A DNA stretch of 39,827 nucleotides, from contig VXRG01000094.1 in the NCBI GenBank assembly GCA_009838625.1, positions 1 to 39,827 of the forward strand, given 5' to 3'. Positions 7,687-15,496 of the stretch are shown here, piece after piece. Under the pieces are notes generated by a model, which was not told the DNA's origin, did not search any database, and saw only the letters and a list, made by a program, of their open reading frames with translations. The position numbers were made by a program, and so were the translations under genes. The DNA is from Caldilineaceae bacterium SB0664_bin_27. Lineage in GTDB: Bacteria; Chloroflexota; Anaerolineae; Caldilineales; Caldilineaceae. The first letter of the stretch is position 1. Every line of letters begins with the position of its first letter.

Positions 7687-8558
7687 AAGCTGGGATTCGG
7701 CCACGGGGCGAGAGACAGCGCCTGGCCGCTCCTACCCGCCATCTCCTGGAAAAGAACGGTCGTGACGCGGTCCTGGGGCACAAAGGTGGAGAGATACAGC
7801 TCCCCATAGCCGCTGAGGCTGGTGTTGGTAAAGACAGTGTACCTGACCGGCCCGTGCGCGCCGTGCAGGTAGGAATAGCTGCGCAGGCGGCTGTAATCGT
7901 CGTAACCGTCCTCATGGCTGTCCGCCCACAGCCCGTAAAAATCGGGATAAGCGGACAGAGCGCTGAAAAGCTGCTGGAAGCGTTCAGTGTGCCGGTAACG
8001 CAGTGTCATGGCCCGCCACTGCTGTACATTGGCGAGGGCGATCGGCCGCCAGCCGCGCCCCAACATCTGCCGCAAGCGCCCGTCGGGAGCCAGGAGAAAA
8101 GCAATGTTGTTTGCGCCCGCGACAGTTTCCCGGGCAGCTTTGAGTTGGGCCAGGTTCAAGTCGTGAAAATCAAGCAGGGCGCGGTTGACGCCGACGATGT
8201 CGGCAAAGGGGTCCATGAGGAAGGCCGGCGCGCAAACGCTGTCCAGCAATGCCCAGACCTGCCTGAAAACCTCTTCACTGCCCAGCGCCGCGCGCACGAG
8301 CCCCGCGTCCGTCACCTCGCTGGCCATGGCAAAGAACTCGCGGCGTTCGAAAGATGTGAGTTGAAAGGCCTGCGCCAGTCCTTCAAGGATCTCCCTGTCC
8401 AGCCGCGCCTGCTCGCCCCGTTCGATCTTGCCCACAATCCGCACCGTTAGTCCGGTCTCGTCGGCCAGTCGATGCTGGCTCCAACTGTGCCCGCTGGCAA
8501 AGTCGATCTGCTCCTTGCGCAACGCGGTCACAATCTGGCCGAAAGCCTTATGCTCCAC
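7680..8558 (-). CDS. XRE-family regulator with MmyB-like ligand-binding domain
   Basis: A 292-aa DNA-binding regulator. Residues about 5-75 form an XRE helix-turn-helix (SQHRLADETGLTVRIVGKIE is the HTH core). Residues about 100-280 fit the MmyB-like ligand-binding domain seen in actinobacterial and Chloroflexota regulators: APAFLMDPFADIVGVNRA, then FLLAPDGRLRQ and VYTN-like segments. Such proteins bind small hydrophobic ligands and repress nearby genes (family knowledge). It reads leftward into the 54-aa protein and the RHH protein. Its upstream region faces the SIMPL genes, with a strong inverted repeat (9020-9063) between them that could be its operator (inference). Confidence 0.8.
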   Translation of the reverse strand: MEHKAFGQIVTALRKEQIDFASGHSWSQHRLADETGLTVRIVGKIERGEQARLDREILEGLAQAFQLTSFERREFFAMASEVTDAGLVRAALGSEEVFRQVWALLDSVCAPAFLMDPFADIVGVNRALLDFHDLNLAQLKAARETVAGANNIAFLLAPDGRLRQMLGRGWRPIALANVQQWRAMTLRYRHTERFQQLFSALSAYPDFYGLWADSHEDGYDDYSRLRSYSYLHGAHGPVRYTVFTNTSLSGYGELYLSTFVPQDRVTTVLFQEMAGRSGQALSLAPWPNPSLG

Positions 8559-8743
8559 GCCTCTCCCTCCAAGCTAGATCCCCATGGGCTGAAGTCTACC
8601 ACGTCCATGTGTGATCAACGTGTCATCCTTTTCCTATTCCAACATCGGCATTATGCCGGTATGGGAGCGGTCCGTCTCCGTTCAGGACTCTGTACGATAT
8701 TGCGACTTGTGACCGCAGACATTAGCAGTCGAACTGCTTCTTC

Positions 8744-8995
8744 GGGCTCGTTGATCTTTGTTTGAACAGCGACTTCCGAGCGCATATTGCAGCTGATCGC
8801 AAAGCGGGCGGTCTGCCGCCATCATCGAAGCGCGGCGCAGCTGCGCAATGAAAATCCAATACGCCTCTGGTGTTCTCCGCGCCTCTCCGCGTTCCTCCGC
8901 GGACAAAAGGTGTTTTTCGTGTCTCTTCGCGTCCCTTCGCGGAAAAAAGCAGTTCTCCGCGCCCCTTCGCGTGACTTCGCGGATCAATTGGTCTG
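8744..8995. repeat. Dispersed repeat R2, long copy 1
   Basis: A composite repeat. The left part (about 8744-8870) begins GGCTCGTTGATCTTTG and contains GCAAAGCGGGCGGTCTGCCG. The right part is made of reiterated CCTCCGCGGACAAAAGG, CTTCGCGTCCCTTCGCGG and ACTTCGCGGATCAA modules. The same order occurs at 34599-34798 and, diverged, at 20871-21047. The chance ORFs it contains are not genes. The 8559-8743 stretch before it shows nothing beyond the regulator's upstream region. Confidence 0.85.
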
Positions 8996-9078
8996 GTCTT
9001 ACTACATTCAAGCGAGAACAATATACCGATTTCGGTACATCGTCCTACCGAAATCGGTATATTTGCGCTGGCCAGACC
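8990..9078. promoter_or_regulatory. Long perfect inverted repeat in an 89-bp palindromic element
   Basis: Arms 9020-9037 and 9046-9063 are perfect 18-bp reverse complements (AATATACCGATTTCGGTA and its complement) around an 8-bp spacer. Each arm is itself nearly palindromic (ACCGA-2-TCGGT). Outer boundaries GGTCTGGTC (8990-8998) and GGCCAGACC (9070-9078) are also inverted repeats, which gives a MITE-like shape. It lies between the leftward regulator and the rightward SIMPL gene, so it may be a double operator, a mobile mini-element, or both. Confidence 0.65.
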
Positions 9079-9172
9079 CCGTTGAAGAGGCATATGCTGT
9101 TCCCCACAAGTTCATAGTGCCTTTCGCGGCTGGCGCAATCCGGCAGTCGCGGCTAAGACAAGGAGGCATGCA

Positions 9173-9760
9173 ATGCCGTACACCAATCCAATCAGAATGG
9201 CAGTTGACCTCGGCATGATTCTGGCATTCACCCTGACCGCTCTCTTCGTACTGCTTCCCGGAACGCCGTCCGTGCTGGCAGACGCAGCCTTCCTGACATC
9301 AACCGGTATAGACTCCCCGGCCGCGGCAGGCGCGCACGCCGTGACTGCCGCTGGCAAGGAAACCGTCAGCATCGGACCGCATGTGGCAACCGCGACCATA
9401 GGCGTGGAAATCCTGAGCCCAACCGTGAAGGAAGCCACTTCAGCCGCCCAGGCCGTAATGGAAGATGTCTGGGCCGCGCTCGTCGCCCAGAACGTCGACG
9501 CATCGGACATCCGCATCAGTCACCTCAACATCTTTGCCGAAAACTTTGGCCCGGACGGCCTGCTGAATGAGAATCAGACGCGTTACCACGCCAGCAACAC
9601 CCTCTTCATTACGATTCGGGATCTGGACAGCATCGACGCCGTGCTGGATGCCGCGATCTCTGCCGGCGCCAACAACATCTACAGCGTCGATTTCAGCCTG
9701 CCCGATCCGGCTGCGGTTGAATCCGAAACGCACGCTGGCGTAGTCTCGCGCCAAAACTGA
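9173..9760 (+). pseudogene. SIMPL (DUF541) domain protein, truncated by frameshift
   Basis: A 195-aa ORF with a strong AAGGAGG and an N-terminal signal/anchor (about 10-37). Its body (50-188) aligns throughout with the intact SIMPL protein at 10618-11376, sharing for example VATATIGVE, the SAGANNI block and PAAVESE. After that point it runs into a stop. Reading on in another frame from about 9747 restores the family sequence (RAKTDELAEPPGLTVAGV), so a net one-base shift near 9735-9750 has cut the C-terminal third. A final region matching the intact copy is not found. The short product could still be secreted, but it lacks the last part of the domain. Confidence 0.75.
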
Positions 9761-9911
9761 CGAACTGGCGGAGCCGCCCGGGCTCACTGTCGCCGGCGTG
9801 CCGCACACCAGCGGCATCACGGGCCCGGACCGCGGCTTGCCCCGTCACGATCTTCGTGACCTTCTTAGGGCAAGTTCAAGGCAATCGAACAAGAACCCGG
9901 GAGGAGAACGC

Positions 9912-10079
9912 ATGGCCAGGGACTTCAGGACGATGACGCGTATCGAATTGGAATCTGAACTGTCTGCCGAGCGCGCCGCCACGCGGCGCAGCCATGCCGT
10001 GATCGTCATGATGGCCGTGCTGGCCGTATTGGGATTCATGATGGCGGTGGCTGGCGCTGTAGCGCCGGCCGCCGGTTGA
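9912..10079 (+). CDS. 55-aa single-span membrane protein
   Basis: A small ORF with an excellent GGGAGGAG 5-6 nt before its ATG. A charged N-terminal half (MARDFRTMTRIELESELSAE) leads to one hydrophobic helix (about 30-52: VIVMMAVLAVLGFMMAVAGA), so it should be a bitopic membrane protein with its charged part in the cytoplasm. It lies between the decayed and intact SIMPL genes, on the same strand, 198 bp before the 51-aa MELYVEP protein. No family is recognised. Confidence 0.65.
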   Translation: MARDFRTMTRIELESELSAERAATRRSHAVIVMMAVLAVLGFMMAVAGAVAPAAG

Positions 10080-10206
10080 TGCCGGTGACGCCTATTCAAC
10101 GAACGCCCTCCCATTCTGAGCAACTTCAGAAGAGGATACCGTGGGACGCTTTTTCTGCATCGCCATCATGATTGATCACGGCTCCGGGTAGCGGTTAACA
10201 AGAGCG

Positions 10207-10238
10207 AGAGCCTGGACGTGAAAATCAGCCCAGGCTCT
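10207..10238. promoter_or_regulatory. RNA hairpin upstream of the 51-aa protein gene
   Basis: AGAGCCTGG (10207-10215) is a perfect complement of CCAGGCTCT (10230-10238) with a 14-nt loop. An alternative pairing using CAAGAG a few bases upstream extends the 3' arm (CTCTTG). No U-run follows, so a mRNA leader structure or processing site is more likely than a terminator. Confidence 0.4.
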
Positions 10239-10277
10239 TGTCAAAACCTGTAGGGCTGAACAAAGAGGGGCCGTACG

Positions 10278-10433
10278 ATGGAGCCAGAACTTACGCAGGG
10301 CATGAAGGATTTCGCCATTCTTATGGAACTGTATGTAGAGCCGACCTTTGCTTTCTTCTACTACTTCGGCGTTGCAGTGATGGGCCTGCTCAACTTTCTG
10401 AGTTATGTCGTGACTTTTCTTGCGGGTATGTGA
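10278..10433 (+). CDS. 51-aa membrane protein with MELYVEP signature (copy B)
   Basis: A small ORF with GAGGGG before the ATG. It is a paralogue of the 54-aa protein at 7349-7513: TQGMKDFA, MELYVEPT, AFFYYF and MGLLNF match at identical spacing, roughly half of all residues being identical. The layout is an amphipathic N-terminus, the MELYVEPT motif, then a hydrophobic stretch (about 24-51). It lies between the 55-aa membrane protein and the intact SIMPL gene, all on the same strand with their own ribosome sites. Function unknown. The conserved soluble motif next to a membrane helix suggests a protein-protein contact. Confidence 0.75.
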   Translation: MEPELTQGMKDFAILMELYVEPTFAFFYYFGVAVMGLLNFLSYVVTFLAGM

Positions 10434-10449
10434 GTGACCTGCCCCCGAT

Positions 10450-10526
10450 GTTTGTACCGCTTGTTAAGTTAGTCCGACAAGGACAGGGACAAGGTCGGCC
10501 GGCAAGAGAGCTTCAGGCGCCGGCGG
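10450..10526 (-). repeat. Dispersed repeat R3, copy 1
   Basis: The reverse complement of this segment matches 39668-39746: both hold TTGCCGGCCGACC, a CTGTCC stretch, TCGGACTAAC and GGTACAAACA in order. The two copies are in opposite orientation and 29 kb apart. The segment is intergenic, just before the intact SIMPL gene. Confidence 0.7.
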
Positions 10527-10617
10527 CCGGTAGCCCAGAGGCGTACAGAGAATCTGACCCTCTCCCGTAGTCCTGTAACGCCAGTCGGGCAAATATTTAC
10601 ACAAGGAGAACATCCGG

Positions 10618-11376
10618 ATGCAACGCAGAAAATGGACCAGGACAACCATCTGCCTGGCTGCAACCGCTGCAACTGCCCTGACGATCCTGTATTTCGTCAC
10701 TGCCCCCCGCTTGACGCCCGCCGCCCTGGCAAGCGAAACGACGGCCGCTTCCGCACGGTCCGTGACCGTTGTCGGCGAAGGCGTTGTCAACATCGAACCG
10801 GACGTTGCCACCGCCAGAATAGGCGTCGTCGTTCTCCGCACAACCGTGAGAGAAGCCAGTTCTGAAGCCAGCGGCATAATGCAAGCGGTTAAGGCCGCCC
10901 TGCTCGCCCAGGACATCAAGGAAAAGGACATCCAGACCAGACACTTCGACATTTCCGCCGAGCGCTACGGGCCGGAGGGCCTGCTGCCGGAGGACCAGGT
11001 GCAGTACCGTGTCCGCAATACCGCCTATGTCACCATTCACGATCTGGACAACATCGGCGGCATTCTCGATGCTGCCATTGAAGCCGGAGCCAACGACATC
11101 GGCAGCGTCAGATTCAGCCTGGAAAATCCGTCTGCCGTCGAGTCTGAGGCCCGTGCCATGGCTGTTGCCGACGCCCGCGCCAAAGCCGAGGAGCTCGCCG
11201 CCCTGATCGGCGCAACCGTTGATGAAGCGACCGAAATCAGCGAAATCATCGGGCACGGCGGCGGCTTCTTCAACAACAGCTTTTCCGAAATGGCCATGGC
11301 CGACTCCCACGGCGCCTTCAGCATCGGGGAGCTCACGCTGGCGATGCAGCTCCAGATTACCTACAAGCTCCGGTAA
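10618..11376 (+). CDS. SIMPL (DUF541) domain protein, exported
   Basis: A 252-aa protein with a basic N-terminus and one signal/anchor helix (about 12-32), then a full SIMPL/DUF541 domain (about 46-250). Landmarks are VTVVGEGVVNIEPDVATARI at the start, a central DLDNIGGILDAAIEAGANDI, then ESEARAMAVADARAKAEELA, and a final strand ending LQITYKLR. SIMPL proteins are periplasmic or surface proteins, some linked to stress resistance; the biochemical role is poorly defined. The start has AAGGAG 9 nt upstream. It belongs to the run of small membrane protein genes around it. Confidence 0.85.
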   Translation: MQRRKWTRTTICLAATAATALTILYFVTAPRLTPAALASETTAASARSVTVVGEGVVNIEPDVATARIGVVVLRTTVREASSEASGIMQAVKAALLAQDIKEKDIQTRHFDISAERYGPEGLLPEDQVQYRVRNTAYVTIHDLDNIGGILDAAIEAGANDIGSVRFSLENPSAVESEARAMAVADARAKAEELAALIGATVDEATEISEIIGHGGGFFNNSFSEMAMADSHGAFSIGELTLAMQLQITYKLR

Positions 11377-11561
11377 TGAAACAGACAACAGGAGGAGGTC
11401 GCATTCGCCCTTTCACCTCATGTTTCGCCCGGTGCACACTGTACGCCACGACCGAGGCATTCGCCTGCACGAAATATAAACCCTGCCTGCACAATTCGCA
11501 CAGCGGCTGATGAAATCACAGGTCAGTATCGTTGACAAAGCGCAAGGGAGACACATCCAAA

Positions 11562-11819
11562 ATGAATGAATCCTTATTCGGCCAGCTTCCGGGCTATGAC
11601 GATGGCAATCATGACGACAACCGGCCATCGCGGCAACCCAACCGGCAAACGCTCCGGAGCCTGATCACCGATTTCCAGACGAACCCGCTGCCGCTGCCTG
11701 TCTGGATCTGGAACTGCATCGTCATCTACATCATGATCAGCGTGGCATGGTTTTTGATAAAGATTGGGCTCTTCATCCTGACCGCGCTCTCCTTCTATCT
11801 CCTGGGAATTTTCGGCTAA
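11562..11819 (+). CDS. 85-aa membrane protein
   Basis: Starts at ATG 11562, with GGGAG 11 nt upstream. A polar, Asn/Asp/Arg-rich N-terminal half (1-40) is followed by one long or two short hydrophobic helices (about 46-84), ending FYLLGIFG. It lies 185 bp after the SIMPL gene and 26 bp before the sulfatase, on the same strand. No family is recognised. With the 51-, 54- and 55-aa proteins it makes four very small membrane proteins within 4.5 kb. Confidence 0.6.
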   Translation: MNESLFGQLPGYDDGNHDDNRPSRQPNRQTLRSLITDFQTNPLPLPVWIWNCIVIYIMISVAWFLIKIGLFILTALSFYLLGIFG

Positions 11820-11845
11820 CGGTAAGCCCAAATGGAGTCATGCAC

Positions 11846-13345
11846 ATGTCCTCTCCCAACATCCTCTTCCTCATGACCGACCAGATGCAGGGCCGCGTCC
11901 TCGAACCGGACAACCCCTGCCGGACGCCCAATCTGGACCGACTGGCCGCCGGAGGCGTGCGCTTCCGCCGCGCCTACACGCCTAACGCCGTCTGCTCGCC
12001 CGCCCGCGCTAGCCTGATGACCGGCCTCCTGCCCCACAACCACGGCGTCCTCTTCGTCGAGCATACCGTCGAAACCGACCAGGCCAGGCTGCGCACGCCC
12101 TATCTCCACTGGGCCGATCAGCTGACCGCAGCCGGCTACGACACCGGCTACTTCGGCAAATGGCATGTGGAGCGCTCCAACAACCTCGCCCGCTTCGGCT
12201 GGCAGGCGCAGGGCGCGCTCCTTGATAACCCCGACTGGGACGCCGCCAGTTTCTCGCTGGAACGCCACCTCGACGGCCCGCCCGGCTACCGGCCCAACCG
12301 CTTCTACGGCGTCTGCGATCTGCCCGCCGGCCAGCGCGCAATGGGCAAAACAACCGGCGCCGCCCTCGCCTATCTGGATGCGGTCCTGGCCGCAAGCGCG
12401 CCCTGGTGCTGTTTCGTCAGCTTCACCGAACCCCGCGACCCCTTCTACTGCCACCAGGACGCCTTCGCCCGGTACGATGTCGACTCGATCCCGCTGCAGC
12501 CCAACGTCCGCCACGACCTGAGCGGCCAGCCCAATCTCTACAAGCGGGCCGCGCAGGTCTGGCGCGACTGGACCGACCGCGAACACCGCGAGGCCGCCGC
12601 CTGCTACTACGCCTCCATCAACGAGATCGACCGGCAGTTCGGACGCCTCCTGGACCGGGTGGAACGCGCCGGACAGCTCGAAAACACGATCGTGGTGATG
12701 ACGTCGGACCACGGCGAACTCCTCGGCGCGCACGGGCTCTACTGCAAGAACATCGGCGCCTTTGAAGAGATTTACAACATCCCCCTCCTGATGGCCGGGC
12801 CCGGCGTGGCCGCCGCAACGCTGAGCGACGCCCGCGTCGGCCTGCACGATCTCGGCCAGACACTCCTGGAGCTGGTCGGCGCGCCGCCGCTGGAAAACAT
12901 CGACGGCAGCTCCTTTGCCCCCCTGCTGGCCGGTCCCCATAGCGCCTCCGCCTGCCAACAGGGCTACGCCGAATACTACGGCGGCCGCTACATTCTCACC
13001 CAGCGCATCCTGTGGGACGGGGACTGGAAATTCGTCCACAACGGCTTCGACTACGACGAGCTCTACAACCTCGCCGCAGACCCCTACGAGATGAACAACC
13101 TGGCGCAGGACCCGGCCCATGCCGACAGAATCCAGGCCATGACCCGGCAAATGTGGTGCATCGCCGCTGAATCCGAGGACCACAGCCTCGCCAACACCCA
13201 CGCCCCGCCGCTGCGTATCGCCGCCGCAGGGCCGGGCCCGGTAGTTCGGCAATCTTCTGTCGACCGCCAAATGCATTCGAATTTGATGCAAGCGTCAGCC
13301 TTGGTGAAACGCCGGTTGACAGTCGATGCAGAGCGCCGGGTTTGA
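11846..13345 (+). CDS. Type I sulfatase (formylglycine-dependent)
   Basis: A 499-aa alkaline-phosphatase-superfamily sulfatase. The signature CSPAR at 50-54 gives the Cys that a formylglycine-generating enzyme must oxidise. Metal ligands include D12 (LMTDQ) and D288-H289 (MTSDHGELLGAHG), and GYFGKWH (101-107) holds the conserved Lys/His. There is no signal peptide at the ATG with GGAG 8 nt upstream (11846), so it is probably cytoplasmic. An ATG at 11840 is also possible. Substrate unknown. No maturase or carbohydrate genes lie nearby. The last 40 residues (after LRIAAAGPG) are basic and unlike a normal sulfatase end, so a frameshift near 13245 may have extended the protein. Confidence 0.88.
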   Translation: MSSPNILFLMTDQMQGRVLEPDNPCRTPNLDRLAAGGVRFRRAYTPNAVCSPARASLMTGLLPHNHGVLFVEHTVETDQARLRTPYLHWADQLTAAGYDTGYFGKWHVERSNNLARFGWQAQGALLDNPDWDAASFSLERHLDGPPGYRPNRFYGVCDLPAGQRAMGKTTGAALAYLDAVLAASAPWCCFVSFTEPRDPFYCHQDAFARYDVDSIPLQPNVRHDLSGQPNLYKRAAQVWRDWTDREHREAAACYYASINEIDRQFGRLLDRVERAGQLENTIVVMTSDHGELLGAHGLYCKNIGAFEEIYNIPLLMAGPGVAAATLSDARVGLHDLGQTLLELVGAPPLENIDGSSFAPLLAGPHSASACQQGYAEYYGGRYILTQRILWDGDWKFVHNGFDYDELYNLAADPYEMNNLAQDPAHADRIQAMTRQMWCIAAESEDHSLANTHAPPLRIAAAGPGPVVRQSSVDRQMHSNLMQASALVKRRLTVDAERRV

Positions 13346-13368
13346 CTTCAGCCATAGGAGGAATCCCA

Positions 13369-14145
13369 ATGAGCCAGGAGACAGCTGCGCCGGTGATTCC
13401 CGAAACGGGACAACCGGCCGGCCCGTCGCCCCAGATCGGCAACAGGCGGTCTGCCGCCATCGAAATCCGCAACCTGACCAGGACCTACCACATCGGCGGC
13501 GCCGCCCTGCATGCCCTGAAAAACGTCTCCCTGACCATCGACCGCGGTGAGTACGTAGCCGTCGTCGGCGCCAGCGGCTCCGGCAAGAGCACCCTTCTCA
13601 ATATCCTCGGCCTGCTCGACCGGCCCACCGAGGGCACATACTGCATCCGCAAGCAGGACGCCGGCGCACTGACCGACAGACAGCGCACCGCCCTGAGAAA
13701 CAGGGAGATCGGCTTCGTCTTCCAGGAGTTCAATCTCCTGGCGCGTGCAACCGCCCAACGCCAGGCGGAACTCCCCCTCTTCTATGCCGGCCTCTCCCGC
13801 AAGGAATCGCGCCGCCGCGCCCTCGACGCCCTGGCGCAGGTCGGCCTGGCCGGTCGAGCCGGTCACAGACCCGAAGAGCTGTCAGGAGGACAGCGCCAGA
13901 GAGTGGCCATCGCCCGCGCCCTCGTCAACAGCCCCTCTCTCCTTCTCGCCGACGAACCAACCGGCGCAATCGACACGCGTACCGGTGAAGAGGTGATGGC
14001 CCTCTTCGAGCAACGGCATCTCGCAGGACTGACGCTCGTGATCGTCACCCACGACCGCGAGATCGCGGCCAGGGCCCGGCGTATCATCACCCTGCGCGAC
14101 GGCGCCGTCATCTCCGACGAGCGCCGGCCGGCCCCCGCGCCGTGA
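13369..14145 (+). CDS. ABC transporter ATP-binding protein, MacB/LolD type
   Basis: A 258-aa ATPase. Walker A GASGSGKST is at 67-75, the Q-loop near Q119, signature LSGGQRQR at 171-178, and Walker B LLLADE at 191-196 followed by PTGAID, then the switch His in VTHDRE. The PTGAxD/ADEPT style is that of the MacB/LolD/FtsE group that works with FtsX-fold permeases. The ATG at 13369 has AGGAGG 7 nt upstream. It is the first gene of a three-gene export unit, with the permease 49 bp later and the adaptor after that. The N-terminal 25 residues are a Pro-rich extension. Confidence 0.9.
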   Translation: MSQETAAPVIPETGQPAGPSPQIGNRRSAAIEIRNLTRTYHIGGAALHALKNVSLTIDRGEYVAVVGASGSGKSTLLNILGLLDRPTEGTYCIRKQDAGALTDRQRTALRNREIGFVFQEFNLLARATAQRQAELPLFYAGLSRKESRRRALDALAQVGLAGRAGHRPEELSGGQRQRVAIARALVNSPSLLLADEPTGAIDTRTGEEVMALFEQRHLAGLTLVIVTHDREIAARARRIITLRDGAVISDERRPAPAP

Positions 14146-14194
14146 AACACACATCCCGAATGGCTGCCGTCAACCGGGCGGAAGGAGCTCTGGA

Positions 14195-15457
14195 GTGAAA
14201 CGAAGTTTTTGCAGTCTTTTAAAGTACTTTCCGCTTGCCGCCGAAAACATCGCCGCCCGCAAATTGCGCTCCATCCTCACCATGTTGGGCATCATCATCG
14301 GCGTGGCCTCCGTTCTGACCACCTTGGGCATCGGCCGCGGCGCTTCGGCCGACATCATGCAACAGATCGCCAGCGAGGGCCTCACCATTCTCAACGTCGA
14401 ATCCGGTTCGTACTCCGACCAGACCTGGACATCCGGGCAGCCGCTTACGATGGCCGACGTCGCCGCCCTTTCCGACCGCTCCCTTCACCCCGACATCAGC
14501 CAGGCCGTCCCTCTCTACAGACGGTATATCCATCTGGTGGCCGGCGACAACAACAGGTACAGCCAGGTGGTCGGCACGACCTCCGCCTATGCAGCCATGC
14601 ACAATCTGGAACTGGACCAGGGACGCTTTCTCACCGAAGATGAAATTGCGCAAAGGACGAAATCCATTGTCATCGGCGCGGCTGTGGCCCAGAAGCTCTT
14701 TGCCGGCGCCGGTGCAGTGGGGCAAAGCCTGCGCATCGCTCGCGAGCCCTATACCGTCGTCGGCGTGCTCCGCAAAGGCGGCTGGGACAGGTTCGGCAAC
14801 ATGGATGACAGGGCAATCATCCCGTTGTCAGTGGCGCAGGACCGCCTGCGCTCCCCCTACACACCCCACCGCCATCGCGGCGAATACACCGTCTCCTCGA
14901 TCCACGTCTCCGCCGTAAGCATCGAGCGCATCGACGCCGCCGCCGGACAGGTCGAACAGACCCTGCGCCTGCGCCGCGCCCTCGCTGCAGACGAGCCCAA
15001 CGACTTCTCCGTCGAGAGCCAGGCCTGGCTGCTCGAAACCGCCAACTCCGTTGCCGCCACCCTGACCGCCTTCCTCGCCGGCATCGGCGCCATAAGCCTC
15101 CTCGTCGGCGGCATCGGCATTATGAACATCATGCTCGTCTCCGTGACCGAGCGCACAAGAGAGATCGGCCTGCGCAAAGCCGTCGGCGCCCACAGCCGCG
15201 ACATCCTTCTCCAGTTCCTGGCCGAAGCGCTCATGCTGACGCTCGTTGGCGGCCTCATCGGGATCGCCATCAGCTACGGCCTGGCGGAAATCGCCAAAAA
15301 CTTCTCAAGCCCGGACTTCCCGCTGGCCGTCCTCATCGAGCCGGCCTCCCTGGCCGCCGCTGTCAGCGTCAGCGCCGCCTGCGGCCTTCTCTTCGGTCTC
15401 TACCCGGCCATACGCGCCACCCGGCTGGACCCGATCGAGGCTCTGCGCCATGAGTGA
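14195..15457 (+). CDS. ABC transporter permease, MacB/FtsX fold
   Basis: A 420-aa permease. One N-terminal helix (about 27-49) is followed by a large extracytoplasmic MacB periplasmic core-like domain (50-280), then three C-terminal helices (about 290-317, 343-366, 388-410) forming the FtsX domain. The conserved SVTERTREIGLRKAVGA loop couples to the ATPase. The GTG start has GAAGGAG 7 nt upstream. Families of this kind export peptides, lipoproteins or antibiotics using mechanical force rather than a classical channel. The substrate is unknown here. Confidence 0.9.
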   Translation: MKRSFCSLLKYFPLAAENIAARKLRSILTMLGIIIGVASVLTTLGIGRGASADIMQQIASEGLTILNVESGSYSDQTWTSGQPLTMADVAALSDRSLHPDISQAVPLYRRYIHLVAGDNNRYSQVVGTTSAYAAMHNLELDQGRFLTEDEIAQRTKSIVIGAAVAQKLFAGAGAVGQSLRIAREPYTVVGVLRKGGWDRFGNMDDRAIIPLSVAQDRLRSPYTPHRHRGEYTVSSIHVSAVSIERIDAAAGQVEQTLRLRRALAADEPNDFSVESQAWLLETANSVAATLTAFLAGIGAISLLVGGIGIMNIMLVSVTERTREIGLRKAVGAHSRDILLQFLAEALMLTLVGGLIGIAISYGLAEIAKNFSSPDFPLAVLIEPASLAAAVSVSAACGLLFGLYPAIRATRLDPIEALRHE

Positions 15458-15496
15458 TGGCATCGCAGTCCGTCCTCCATCGACAGGAGCATCCCA

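Noticed and set aside
8848..9117. ORFs within the R2 repeat region
   Set aside because: They consist of repeat modules and recur in different frames in other copies; there is no ribosome site.
11816..13291. A 491-aa reverse-strand frame opposite the sulfatase
   Set aside because: Antisense shadow; the forward frame has CSPAR and metal-binding motifs.
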